Assembly (NCBI GenBank): GCA_946404495.1
Contig: CAMJDT010000032.1
Coordinates: 1-32,187 of the forward strand
Origin: an uncultured Bacteroidales bacterium
Lineage (GTDB): Bacteria > Bacteroidota > Bacteroidia > Bacteroidales > Paludibacteraceae
Direction of reading: 5' to 3'
Length of the DNA: 32,187 bases
Below, in pieces: positions 1 to 7,110 of this stretch. Under the pieces are notes generated by a model. It was not told where the DNA came from. It did not search any database and saw only the letters and a list, made by a program, of their open reading frames with translations. Both the position numbers and the translations under genes were made by a program. Every line of letters begins with the position of its first letter. Within the stretch, counting starts at the first letter, position 1.

Positions 1-2
1 GT

Positions 3-275
3 TCGTCTGAGACGCTGCAAGTATCAGTCGGCGGCCTCGAACCCGGTCAGGACTACACCTATAGCCTGGATGCGATGGACGATGACCGTAGCTACGTAGG
101 TGCGCAATCCGGATCGTTCACCACCGAAGAAGAACCGGACGGCCTCGATTCCGTACTCTTCGATGACCGTCGGCAGCAGCCGCGTAAGATTCTGCAAGAC
201 GGACACCTCTATATCGAGCTGCCGGATGGCACACGCTACAGCCCCGAGGGTGCACTACTCGATAGTGCCCAATAG
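3..275 (+). CDS. 3' end of a secreted protein with an FN3-like end and a C-terminal tail
   Basis: The gene is cut by the left edge; 90 codons remain, open from base 3 to a TAG at 273-275. The visible start (LQVSVGGLEPGQDYTYSL, followed by a segment ending in GSFTT) reads like the last strands of a fibronectin type III domain: the LxPGxxYxY turn followed by a closing strand. After an acidic linker the protein ends in a tail of about 28 residues (RKILQDGHLYIELPDG and on). This resembles the tail of the secreted protein at 17013-18485, so it may be a shared sorting or anchoring segment. The function of the whole protein cannot be judged. The strong terminator at 287-322 follows directly, so this is the last gene of its transcript. 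Confidence 0.7.
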   Translation, partial: SSETLQVSVGGLEPGQDYTYSLDAMDDDRSYVGAQSGSFTTEEEPDGLDSVLFDDRRQQPRKILQDGHLYIELPDGTRYSPEGALLDSAQ

Positions 276-286
276 GGCGCAATCCA

Positions 287-322
287 ACACCAAGGGCGGA
301 CCCAACGGTCCGCCCTTGGTGT
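287..322 (+). terminator. Strong intrinsic terminator
   Basis: A perfect 16-bp stem has arms at 287-302 and 307-322, closes on a CAAC loop and is followed by a T-rich run (ATCTATCTATCTATTTTG). It begins 11 bases after the stop codon of the left-edge gene. Confidence 0.9.
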
Positions 323-385
323 ATCTATCTATCTATTTTGTCTCTCTCGCTCTTTATCTATCTCGCCTCCTCGTCGTCCGTTGTC

Positions 386-820
386 CCCAAATGGTATTTG
401 GGTGTTAGTTCGTTTCCTGCTCCGCGTGACAGCGCGGAGTTTTTCTCCGTCTATTCCCCCGGCATTAAATGCCGGTCATTGTGCACTTTGGCGGCATTTT
501 TGCCGCCATTATCCCCTGTGTGGCGTTCCATTTGGCGGCATTTTTACCGCCATTACCCGCTATGCCTATTTTTCATCTTGCTCGCATTCTTGCGCGCAGA
601 TTCCGCGATGCTTGGTTCTGCTCTCGCGGTTAACTCCGCGAGCATTACTACCAGTCTTTCTGCTGTGGGTTCTGCTCTCGCCGTTAACTCGGCGAGCATC
701 ATTGTGCACCTTGGCGGTATGTTTACCGCCATTATCTGCTGTGGAGCGTCCCATTTGGCGGCATTTTTGCCGCCATGACCCGCTATGAATGTTGTGCACT
801 TCGCGTGCATTCTTGCGCGC
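386..820. repeat. Hairpin cluster A: about 11 short palindromes in four classes
   Basis: This gene-free stretch is densely packed with small stem-loops. Class I (18 nt, 7-bp stem, 4-nt loop) is at 490-507, 534-551, 713-730 and 757-774. Class II (20 nt, 7-bp stem, 6-nt loop, usually preceded by CTGCT) is at 420-439, 623-642 and 677-696. Class III (17 nt, 3-nt loop) is at 459-475. Class IV (loop TTCT) is at 580-597 and 803-820. A further stem is at 386-402. Arms differ between copies by paired changes: GGCGGCA/TGCCGCC against GGCGGTA/TACCGCC, and CTCGCGG/CCGCGAG against CTCGCCG/CGGCGAG. Open frames through this block are low-complexity and unconvincing. Confidence 0.85.
478..564. repeat. 87-bp imperfect direct repeat, copy 1 (copy 2 at 701-787)
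   Basis: Bases 478-564 and 701-787 align without gaps over 87 bp, with about 11 differences by eye. Each copy contains two class I hairpins. Several differences fall in hairpin arms and keep or nearly keep pairing. The duplication shows that part of cluster A grew by copying a two-hairpin unit. Confidence 0.8.
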
Positions 821-932
821 GTTTTATACATCCGTACACTTTGTTTGCCCCTTCTTTTTGAAAAAATGCGCCTTTTTATATAAAAAAATCAAATTTTTCC
901 CCTTTCAATTTTCACATTTCAATTATTTTTCG

Positions 933-940
933 TACCTTTG
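933..940 (+). promoter_or_regulatory. Bacteroidota-type -7 box (TACCTTTG) for the 1162-1560 gene
   Basis: TACCTTTG matches the Bacteroidota sigma-ABfr -7 consensus TAnnTTTG and sits in A/T-rich sequence after the end of hairpin cluster A. No good -33 TTTG is visible, only TTTTCA-like sequence at about the right distance. Transcription would begin near 947, giving a leader of about 215 nt that includes the 11-bp tandem array. Confidence 0.65.
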
Positions 941-988
941 CCGACAAATTAGATTTAGCGTAAAATAGCCGTTTTTTAGCGGTCAAAC

Positions 989-1054
989 ACGTAAACGAGA
1001 CGTAAACGAGACGTAAACGACACGTAGACGACACGTAAACGACACGTAATCGAT
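989..1054. repeat. 11-bp tandem array, six units
   Basis: Six contiguous 11-bp units start at 989, 1000, 1011, 1022, 1033 and 1044, with consensus ACGTAAACGAS. The fourth unit carries ACGTAGACGAC and the last ACGTAATCGAT. The array lies in the predicted 5' leader of the 1162-1560 gene, about 50 bp after its -7 box. The 11-bp period is close to one helical turn, so each unit would face the same side of the DNA. The role is unknown. Confidence 0.85.
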
Positions 1055-1161
1055 GGCCTCCTTTTCCCTGAGATTTGCGTGCTAAACATAAGACTGCAAA
1101 GCGGCAATTAGAATGATAATAACGAATCAACAATAATAAACTAAAGTTAAATTTTTATACT

Positions 1162-1560
1162 ATGGGAAAAGCAAAATTAAACATCTTATTAGATGAGTTT
1201 AGAGGAAGGATAGTAGGGGATAGTAAATACTATGCCACACAACGGTTTGGACAGGAAGTAATCAGTAACTACCCTTTACATCGCGATCCGAAGAAAACCA
1301 CATCGCATCAGCGAGCCAATAGTGCTGCATTTGGGCAAGCATCTCAACAATGCAAAACTGAGATGAATGATCCGGAGCGTTTATCATACTGGAAGGAGCG
1401 CTACGAAGCCTACAAGGCCGCTGCAAAAAAGAAACTCTCAAAAGCCAATTTGCAGTTCTTTGGCGAGCGTGATGGCGTTCCTCTCGTCCCGGCTGACAAA
1501 TACTACAAAACCCTCCGCGGTTTCATCATCGGCCAACTCCGCCTGCACACGGAAGGATAA
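1162..1560 (+). CDS. Orphan 132-residue protein of unknown function
   Basis: The ATG at 1162 follows an A/T-rich leader (ATTTTTATACT), as is normal for Bacteroidota. The product is basic and soluble, with no signal peptide or membrane segment. Residues about 40-90 (HRDPKKTTSHQRANSAAFGQ, then a stretch rich in K, E, Y and W) have the look of a small Bacteroidales family I have seen described only as hypothetical: a short beta-rich start, a PxTxxQxxxRxxF-like segment, then a W/Y-rich helix. I cannot assign a function. The gene has its own promoter and terminator and is bracketed by the two hairpin clusters, so it looks like a free-standing unit. It is more convincing as coding than the overlapping frame at 1367-1588, because it starts just behind a promoter and ends just before a terminator. 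Confidence 0.7.
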   Translation: MGKAKLNILLDEFRGRIVGDSKYYATQRFGQEVISNYPLHRDPKKTTSHQRANSAAFGQASQQCKTEMNDPERLSYWKERYEAYKAAAKKKLSKANLQFFGERDGVPLVPADKYYKTLRGFIIGQLRLHTEG

Positions 1561-1631
1561 CACCCTCCAAGCCCAGGAGGTGAAGTAATCTGATGTAACG
1601 ATCTATTCAGCTATAGGTAGTTACATAAGTT

Positions 1632-1664
1632 AGGGCTGCAACCACTTTAGTTGCAGCCCTTTTC
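1632..1664 (+). terminator. Intrinsic terminator of the orphan gene
   Basis: A perfect 10-bp stem, GGGCTGCAAC (1633-1642) pairing with GTTGCAGCCC (1650-1659), extends by one A-T pair and is followed by TTTTC. It lies about 70 bp after the stop codon at 1560. Confidence 0.85.
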
Positions 1665-1687
1665 GTATGTCTCCTTGAGGTCCTGCT

Positions 1688-1824
1688 CGCGCGGCTAACT
1701 CCGCGCGTTTCATCGTTCCATTTGGCGGTATTATTACCGCCATTATCCGCTGTGCTAATATTTTTCATTTCGGCGATATTTTTATCGCCGCCCCTCCGTC
1801 TATTCCCCCGGCATTTTATGCCGG
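1688..1824. repeat. Hairpin cluster B: four palindromes of the cluster A classes
   Basis: It contains a class II stem at 1688-1707 (CGCGCGG/CCGCGCG, six-base loop CTAACT), class I stems at 1724-1741 (GGCGGTA/TACCGCC) and 1771-1790 (CGGCGATA/TATCGCCG), and a class III stem at 1808-1824 (CCGGCAT/ATGCCGG). The last one shares its flank CCGTCTATTCCCCCGG with the class III copy at 459-475 in cluster A. The cluster fills the space between the orphan gene's terminator and the end of ccsA on the other strand. It may also end transcripts from both sides, although there is no U-tract of note. Confidence 0.8.
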
Positions 1825-1842
1825 TCATTTTGTTCCTCCTCC

Positions 1843-2841
1843 TTACGCGTAGGAATGCAGGCCGCCGAGCAGGTAGGAGACGCCGAAATAAGTGAAGAGC
1901 ACGAACAGGAACGCTACGATACTCATCACATGATAGACGAGCTCTTTATGCCGCCGTATCTTCAGCAGCTTCGTCCACCACGGATAATGCAGCAGCAAGG
2001 CATATACCAGCATCGTAATGAGCGCCCAGGTCTCTTTCGGATCCCAACCCCAGTAGCGTCCCCACGACATATTGGCCCACACGGCGCCGATGAATATGCC
2101 GGCAGTCAGGCAGAAGAGAGCGGGGTAGAGCAAAATAGATGAAAGTTGAAAGTTGAAAGTTGAAAGGCGCTTGCTGCAAAGTCCCACTATTGATAAGATG
2201 GCGATGACGGCAAAGAGCGTATAGGCTAACATAATGACCGACACATGGATACCGAGCAGCGGAGTCTGCAGCACGGGTTGGAGAGGCGGTTTGGGCGTGA
2301 CGACACGCGTCATCACAATAGCCAGCACTAAGATCAAGGCCGCTCCGCAGACAGCATACAGACGGCTGCGCTGACGGAACACAGACTGATTCAGCAGGAC
2401 GCGGAAACGGCTGTTTTTCTGAAAGAAGAAGGCAATCATTCCGGCCAGAAGCAACGCATAGCCGGTATAGGTGATACCGATTCCCCAGGGATCGTAGTTA
2501 TAGGCGAGCACAACGCCCTGCAGGTCGCTATCGTAGTCCGACTGACAGAAACGATAGTGGTGATAGCGTAGCGGTCGGTTCATTCGCACGATGCCGTCTT
2601 CCACTTTAACAGGCTGCCGGCTGCGGTCCAACAGACGCAACTCGCTGATATAATCGCTCTCGGTAGCCTCGAAACTCCAGAGGAAGATACTCAACTGCCT
2701 ATCGTGCGCCGGAACGGTCTGCGCCTTATCCGCCCGCAGATGTATCTCGCCCTGTTCGCCCGCAAAGTGCGTAACACAAGCCCCCACAACGATTGTTGTG
2801 AGGGCTATATGCAATAGCCACGTAGCCGGCTTAGATCGCAT
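1843..2841 (-). CDS. ccsA: CcsA-type cytochrome c biogenesis protein with short ResB-like N-terminus
   Basis: It acts at the cytoplasmic membrane in System II cytochrome c maturation, presenting heme for attachment to CxxCH motifs. The start is the ATG at 2839-2841, which overlaps the end of the di-heme gene by 11 bases; upstream in-frame codons merely read through that gene. The 332-residue product begins with a membrane segment, has an extracytoplasmic ResB-like stretch (about residues 20-125), then several membrane segments and the tryptophan-rich heme-handling motif WGRYWGWDPKETW near residues 260-272. It is much shorter than classical fused CcsBA proteins, with only a reduced ResB part. 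A 7-bp tandem array (2140-2167) encodes the LSTFNFQLS loop between two membrane segments, which is unusual. It is last in the operon, and its likely client is the di-heme protein next to it. Confidence 0.85.
   Translation of the reverse strand: MRSKPATWLLHIALTTIVVGACVTHFAGEQGEIHLRADKAQTVPAHDRQLSIFLWSFEATESDYISELRLLDRSRQPVKVEDGIVRMNRPLRYHHYRFCQSDYDSDLQGVVLAYNYDPWGIGITYTGYALLLAGMIAFFFQKNSRFRVLLNQSVFRQRSRLYAVCGAALILVLAIVMTRVVTPKPPLQPVLQTPLLGIHVSVIMLAYTLFAVIAILSIVGLCSKRLSTFNFQLSSILLYPALFCLTAGIFIGAVWANMSWGRYWGWDPKETWALITMLVYALLLHYPWWTKLLKIRRHKELVYHVMSIVAFLFVLFTYFGVSYLLGGLHSYA
2140..2167. repeat. Heptamer x4 array inside ccsA
   Basis: Plus-strand units are TGAAAGT, TGAAAGT, TGAAAGT and TGAAAGG: four heptamers in 28 bp. 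Unlike the other heptamer arrays here, this one is translated, as a loop between membrane segments of CcsA. Gain or loss of a single unit would shift the reading frame ahead of the WWD heme motif. Confidence 0.85.
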
Positions 2842-4429
2842 TGATGAAAGCAACGACGGCATCGCGGTCCTCCTTAGAGAGTTTGTAGAACTGTTGGGTG
2901 GGGTAGTACGCATCCGACTCGGTGCTATAGCCGTGCCACATGATCGCCTCGATGACGTTGCGCGCACGCGTGTCGTGCATACGTGCGTCGTACAGGTCAC
3001 CCGTAGCTTTACGGTGCAGACCGCGTCCCCAGAGCGGAGTCGTGCGGCACCAACCCGTGCGGATATCGTTCTCCATGCAGAGCTTATGCTGAATCATGTC
3101 GGTGTAGGGCCAGATCTTCTGATTGGGATAACGCGGCATGCTTGCAGTGAACGCGAAATGGTTGGGGTCGCGTACCTCGTCCGAACCCGTAGTCCAAGTA
3201 GGACGATGGCAATAGTCGCAGCCGATCTGCGTGAACACTTCCTTACCGCGCAGTACCTGCTCGTTGTCGACGTCACGCGCTGCCGGCACGGCCAATCCGC
3301 GGTGCCAAATCATCACCTCGGTGAACTCCTCGTCGCTCATCTCAGCGGGCAGTTCCCGGCTCGTGAGATACGCATAGATCTCTGCCTCTGTACCGAAAGC
3401 GTCTTGCACCTCGGGATCCTTGGATGCATACTCAGCATAGATCGTTCCGTTGAGGTCCAGATAGTGGTAGGTGCGGTCCGAACGGGTCACATTGGTGATG
3501 TTCCAAATGGCATTCGCACCGGCGGCATCCATGATAGGTCCGCGTGTGAGCGCGTAGGTGAAGCGTTTGGGTCCCCACTGCGGGTCGTTCTTGTAGTAAC
3601 CGGTCTCAACAAACCCGCCGTTCCAGAAGGCAGGATTGAGTCCGTTGTGCAACTTACCGTCAGCCGCCTCTTTCTGATACTGCGCGATGATGTCGGCGTC
3701 GGTGATAGCGTCCAGCAGTCCCGTACCGTAAACGCCGATCGTGTTCTCCAACTTCACCTCATAGCCTTCAGTCTCCAGCAGTCCGTCGGGGTCGCGATAG
3801 CCCTGATTATAGACATACACAGCCGTGTTGGGCATATGTACCTCGGGATAACGCAACTCGTAGGTCTCGCCGTCAGGAAAACGGTTGCCGTGTTCGTCCG
3901 TAGCGGTCTTCCAGGTGACGGTGATCTGGTCGGGATCCAAGGGAGCCTTGAAGGGCGCAGCACCAAAGAGTTGGGGCATACCGGCCAACCAAGGCACGTA
4001 GGCTTGCGTCTCGGGGTTGATGACTACCAGCAGCGTACCGTTGCCTACCGTCTGGGCATCGTATCTACCCTCCGGCACCGAGGTACCGTGCGAGTAGTTG
4101 GGGTGACAGTGCTGGCAGCTGGCGCGTACATAGACGGGACCCAAGCCGTGTTGACGACCGGTCTCGTTGGTTACAAACGGTTTCTCGGCTATCTGATCGC
4201 CTTGTGCGAACATCGTGCCCAGACCTGCATTCTCCGTAGCCGGGGTAGGTTGGCGGAAGGTCATCGAGGTGAGGTTGGTGGTCGTACCTAACTCACCGCC
4301 GGTGTAGTACCAATCCGGCTTAGCCTGCTCCTGCTCCGGTTCGGGATTGTTGCTCTTGCAGCTTGTCAGGCTGACTAGGCCGACTAGGATGCCTAGGAAA
4401 CCCAGGCTGCCTAAAAAATTCTTTCTCAT
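2831..4429 (-). CDS. Di-heme c-type lipoprotein, DHOR/DUF1111 (thiol oxidoreductase-like) family
   Basis: The N-terminus is a lipoprotein signal with lipobox LTSC (Cys24), so the mature protein is predicted to be membrane-anchored on the envelope side. Two CxxCH heme-attachment motifs are visible: CQHCH at 105-109 and CDYCH at 404-408. The C-terminus has the family pattern TPLWGRGLH ... MHDTRARNVIEAIMWHG. At 532 residues it is of normal family length. Members of this family are di-heme proteins related to MauG/cytochrome c peroxidase; their natural reaction is mostly undefined, and they are often found beside imelysin genes. Here it sits directly behind an imelysin gene (gap of 1 base) and ahead of ccsA, which would supply its heme attachment. 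A role in iron or redox handling in the envelope is inferred, not shown. Confidence 0.9.
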   Translation of the reverse strand: MRKNFLGSLGFLGILVGLVSLTSCKSNNPEPEQEQAKPDWYYTGGELGTTTNLTSMTFRQPTPATENAGLGTMFAQGDQIAEKPFVTNETGRQHGLGPVYVRASCQHCHPNYSHGTSVPEGRYDAQTVGNGTLLVVINPETQAYVPWLAGMPQLFGAAPFKAPLDPDQITVTWKTATDEHGNRFPDGETYELRYPEVHMPNTAVYVYNQGYRDPDGLLETEGYEVKLENTIGVYGTGLLDAITDADIIAQYQKEAADGKLHNGLNPAFWNGGFVETGYYKNDPQWGPKRFTYALTRGPIMDAAGANAIWNITNVTRSDRTYHYLDLNGTIYAEYASKDPEVQDAFGTEAEIYAYLTSRELPAEMSDEEFTEVMIWHRGLAVPAARDVDNEQVLRGKEVFTQIGCDYCHRPTWTTGSDEVRDPNHFAFTASMPRYPNQKIWPYTDMIQHKLCMENDIRTGWCRTTPLWGRGLHRKATGDLYDARMHDTRARNVIEAIMWHGYSTESDAYYPTQQFYKLSKEDRDAVVAFINAI

Positions 4430-4430
4430 A

Positions 4431-5600
4431 TTATTTACTTAATAAGGGTAAAACTTCATCATCAAGTATCTCCTCCAGCGCAGCTACCTTATCGATGGCT
4501 TCTTTCACCTTGGGATTATTCTTCGCCGTACTCTCAAAGTTCTCGATGGCCTGAATAGCTTGTATAGCCTCGCTGATGGCTTTGCGCACGTTGGTATCTA
4601 ACTGCTCGTCCTGACTCTTCACGTAGTTGGACAGCGACTCGTCTCCCTCCTTGGCGCCGCAGTAAGCGTGCTGAATCGAGATGATATTGTCCACAAAGTC
4701 AAGGGTAGAGGTGCAGCTGTAGGGCGACTCGATATAATCGCGCTCGGCGGCGGTACTGCTGATATAGGGGTTGCCCAACTTGAGGTCAGCTACCTCGCCT
4801 GCGATATCGATGGCACCGGCGATGATTTCCTCGGCCGCCTCCTGATAGGTCTTATAGATCGAACCCTTCTCGCCGGCGTTGATCATCTGCCAGCCGTACT
4901 GATCCTCAAACACGTCCACTTCGCCCTCTTCCAGTATCTGCATCTTGGCCTGACTCACTTCTCCGGCCCAGCAGTATTCCAGCAGGATAGCCTGTTGCGT
5001 CAGGTCCTCTACGATCGCGTTCAGATACACCGCCTCGGCGTGCGTCAGGTTGGCAGCGTGCGGACGACCGGTACCTACGGCGCGACCGTCCTCGATGACG
5101 GACTCAAAGAGCAGATACTCAGCAGCGTGGAATCCCTTCAGGGCATAGCCGAGTTTGTCACCTACGTACGAACCGCCCTCTTCCTCGATTTGGGCCATCC
5201 GCTCTGCGTCGTGCAGCAGAGCATTCATCGCATTGAAATCCAGTGGCCACGAGTCGATGTGCGGGTCGATGTTATGCGCACCCGCAGGACCGTACAGGAA
5301 GGCTTCGCTCTGTTCCCAGTGCTTACGCATCAGTCGCCACGATTCGTCGGCTTGTACCATCAGCGCGCTGTAGTCTTCGTCCTTGCTTACCTTGTCGAGA
5401 ATGGCAGCGGTTTGCTCCATCAGGATGATACCGGCATCCGCCATCTTACTGTAGGTAGCTACTACTGTGTTCTCTACATAAGGCGTTACTGCTTTCTTGA
5501 GCGCCTCCTCTTTGTCGGAACTCACTGAGGAGCTCCCTCCGTTGCAGGCAGTCAGTCCGATCACCGCCGGCAACATCCAAATCAATAAACTCTTTTTCAT
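4431..5600 (-). CDS. Imelysin-family (iron-regulated) lipoprotein
   Basis: The start is placed at the ATG at 5598-5600, because from there the protein has a clean lipoprotein signal (MKKSLLIWML ... LTAC, Cys19); an ATG six codons upstream lies in the A/T-rich heptamer spacer. The 389-residue helical product shows the family's GxHxxE motif as GFHAAE at 156-161, and the conserved stretch WRLMRKHWEQSEAFLYGP at about 88-105. Imelysin proteins (ICMP, EfeO relatives) are associated with iron uptake; peptidase activity is doubtful for most. The order barrel, imelysin, di-heme protein, ccsA suggests an envelope iron module. The metal bound, if any, is not readable from sequence. Confidence 0.88.
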   Translation of the reverse strand: MKKSLLIWMLPAVIGLTACNGGSSSVSSDKEEALKKAVTPYVENTVVATYSKMADAGIILMEQTAAILDKVSKDEDYSALMVQADESWRLMRKHWEQSEAFLYGPAGAHNIDPHIDSWPLDFNAMNALLHDAERMAQIEEEGGSYVGDKLGYALKGFHAAEYLLFESVIEDGRAVGTGRPHAANLTHAEAVYLNAIVEDLTQQAILLEYCWAGEVSQAKMQILEEGEVDVFEDQYGWQMINAGEKGSIYKTYQEAAEEIIAGAIDIAGEVADLKLGNPYISSTAAERDYIESPYSCTSTLDFVDNIISIQHAYCGAKEGDESLSNYVKSQDEQLDTNVRKAISEAIQAIQAIENFESTAKNNPKVKEAIDKVAALEEILDDEVLPLLSK

Positions 5601-5605
5601 AAAAA

Positions 5606-5633
5606 TATCAATTATCAATTGTCAATTGTCAAT
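5606..5633. repeat. Heptamer x4 array between barrel gene and imelysin gene
   Basis: Units on the plus strand are TATCAAT, TATCAAT, TGTCAAT and TGTCAAT (28 bp). On the transcribed strand the array begins 3 bases after the barrel gene's stop and ends 5 bases before the imelysin ATG, so it fills the junction and includes the ribosome-binding region. Confidence 0.85.
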
Positions 5634-5636
5634 TAA

Positions 5637-7061
5637 TTATAATTCATACAGTCCCGCATACACAATACCGATCGCTATCTGCGGTTCGTCGTTGTAGATC
5701 TTACCGCGCGTACCGTCCGCGCGCGTTCCGTTTTTAAGTATGCCGTAGGAGAACTCCGCCTTGATCGCTACCTGCGGTATCGGGAAATAGTTCACTCCCA
5801 CCGCTGCGCGGTGTCTGCCGCACCAGGCATACATATCCGTCGGCCGGTTGTCGTAACGGAACATCGAGTCGTAGTAGTCGTAGCGCCCGAATACATAGAA
5901 CATCCGGCGCTTGTTGCTCAGCGTCGGATTGAGGCTAAAGAAGTCATATCCGGCCTCGATACCCGCAGCGATAGCGTCACTCGCTACCCACTGTTTGCTG
6001 CTGACCGAACCTTTACGCATCGAGATATTATACTGCGTGATCATCGCCGCGTCGCTCAGGTGACCGTACGTGATACCGCCTCTAAGGATCAGGCCGTAGT
6101 CCTGATACTTGAAGTCAAACGCTCCGATACTCACCGTACCCTTTACGTCCTTATAGGCACTCAGGTCCAACTCGGCGTTGGTCTTACTCAGCGTGTTGCG
6201 AAACGAGTTACCGCAGTAACCGCTCAGGCTCAGCCTTAGTCCCTTCACACCCGTATAATCCACCCGCGCCGCACCGGCAAACACATTGGCTAACTTAAAC
6301 TCGTAGGGACTCCCCGCACCCGGTTTGATCCAGTTCTTACGATTGAATCGGTCGCTGTCCAAGCCCGGCAAGAACATCACCTGATAGTGCCAACCCTTGG
6401 GCGACGAACCCATAAACGTGAGCGCTACCTCGTGCCACGTACTGGGTATGATCGTGAACTCGCCCTCGTTGCGATAGACGCCGAAGTACTCGGTCGATTC
6501 GTGGTGCGCGTTCAGTCCGCCTACGGGAATGACCTGCATACCCGCCCGGATGATGGCATATTGGTTAAAGGCTTTCTGCACCCAGAACTGCTCCAGCGCT
6601 ACCTCTCCGCCGCGTTCCACCTCCTGCTCGTATTCGCCGCCTTCCTCTTCCTCAATCTCTACAGCTGACTCCGTGCCGCCGTGCTCAAACTCGATCTCCG
6701 TGCCGATGGACCAACCGCGAACGAAGTTATAGCCCAAAAAGATCACCACGTGTGGCAAATCCACCTCGCCATAGTGATCCTTGGCGTATTTATCGGGGTT
6801 CTTACCGTAACGAAGGTAGTTATTGGAGTAGAAACAGTACTTCGCCGTAGCTTCTCCGTAGCCGCCGATAATGAATTTGCCTTGTCGCTTCCCTTTTTTG
6901 GGGGATACGCTGTCGCGCACGGCTACCTCCGTACTGTCGACTTTTCGGGATGCGCCTGTTACGGCGTCCAGCGATGCAGTCTCCTGTCCTAATGCGCCTA
7001 AAACGCCTATAAATAACAGGATTCCGAGTAAAATATGTCTTTTCATCATCTTGTGATACAT
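5637..7061 (-). CDS. Outer-membrane beta-barrel (porin-like) protein
   Basis: A signal peptide (MKRHILLGILLFIGVLGALG) is followed by a short linker and alternating amphipathic strands rich in Y, G and aromatic residues; the chain ends with a strand closing on YAGLYEL, as expected of an outer-membrane barrel. The longest ATG start is at 7061, but ATGs at 7049 and 7046 fit the signal peptide as well. An unusual acidic insert occurs at about residues 131-153 (11 Glu in 23 residues, around EIEEEEGGEYEQEVE), probably a surface or pore loop that could bind cations. It is first in the operon with imelysin, di-heme protein and ccsA, and a TAATTTTG promoter box lies about 50 bases upstream. Substrate unknown; a cation or iron-related role is a guess from the neighbours. 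Confidence 0.8.
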   Translation of the reverse strand: MYHKMMKRHILLGILLFIGVLGALGQETASLDAVTGASRKVDSTEVAVRDSVSPKKGKRQGKFIIGGYGEATAKYCFYSNNYLRYGKNPDKYAKDHYGEVDLPHVVIFLGYNFVRGWSIGTEIEFEHGGTESAVEIEEEEGGEYEQEVERGGEVALEQFWVQKAFNQYAIIRAGMQVIPVGGLNAHHESTEYFGVYRNEGEFTIIPSTWHEVALTFMGSSPKGWHYQVMFLPGLDSDRFNRKNWIKPGAGSPYEFKLANVFAGAARVDYTGVKGLRLSLSGYCGNSFRNTLSKTNAELDLSAYKDVKGTVSIGAFDFKYQDYGLILRGGITYGHLSDAAMITQYNISMRKGSVSSKQWVASDAIAAGIEAGYDFFSLNPTLSNKRRMFYVFGRYDYYDSMFRYDNRPTDMYAWCGRHRAAVGVNYFPIPQVAIKAEFSYGILKNGTRADGTRGKIYNDEPQIAIGIVYAGLYEL

Positions 7062-7110
7062 ATGTTTTTTTATCCGTTTATCTGGTTATTTTACCTTTTT
7101 TTTACGAGTA

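Noticed and set aside
478..787. Insertion sequence or MITE with terminal inverted repeats
   Set aside because: The palindromes are individual hairpins; I found no pair of terminal inverted repeats with target duplication, and no transposase.
338..831. Several overlapping small ORFs in the hairpin cluster
   Set aside because: They are open on both strands with repeated peptide segments that mirror the DNA repeats, and no start signal or protein character is visible.
989..1054. CRISPR array
   Set aside because: The units are 11 bp and contiguous with no spacers, and no cas genes are nearby.
912..1133. Minus-strand small ORF over the 11-bp array
   Set aside because: Its repetitive middle (VVYVSS/LVYVSF) is just the translated tandem array, and it overlaps the promoter of the 1162 gene.
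2842..3000. N-terminal extension of ccsA to an ATG at 3000
   Set aside because: The added residues are R/T/S-rich read-through of the di-heme gene in another frame; the ATG at 2841 gives a proper membrane segment.
2798..4291. Long plus-strand open frame opposite the di-heme gene
   Set aside because: It is fully antisense to a gene with two CxxCH motifs and a lipobox. Its own translation is low-complexity and rich in V, H and R, as expected of a codon-bias shadow.
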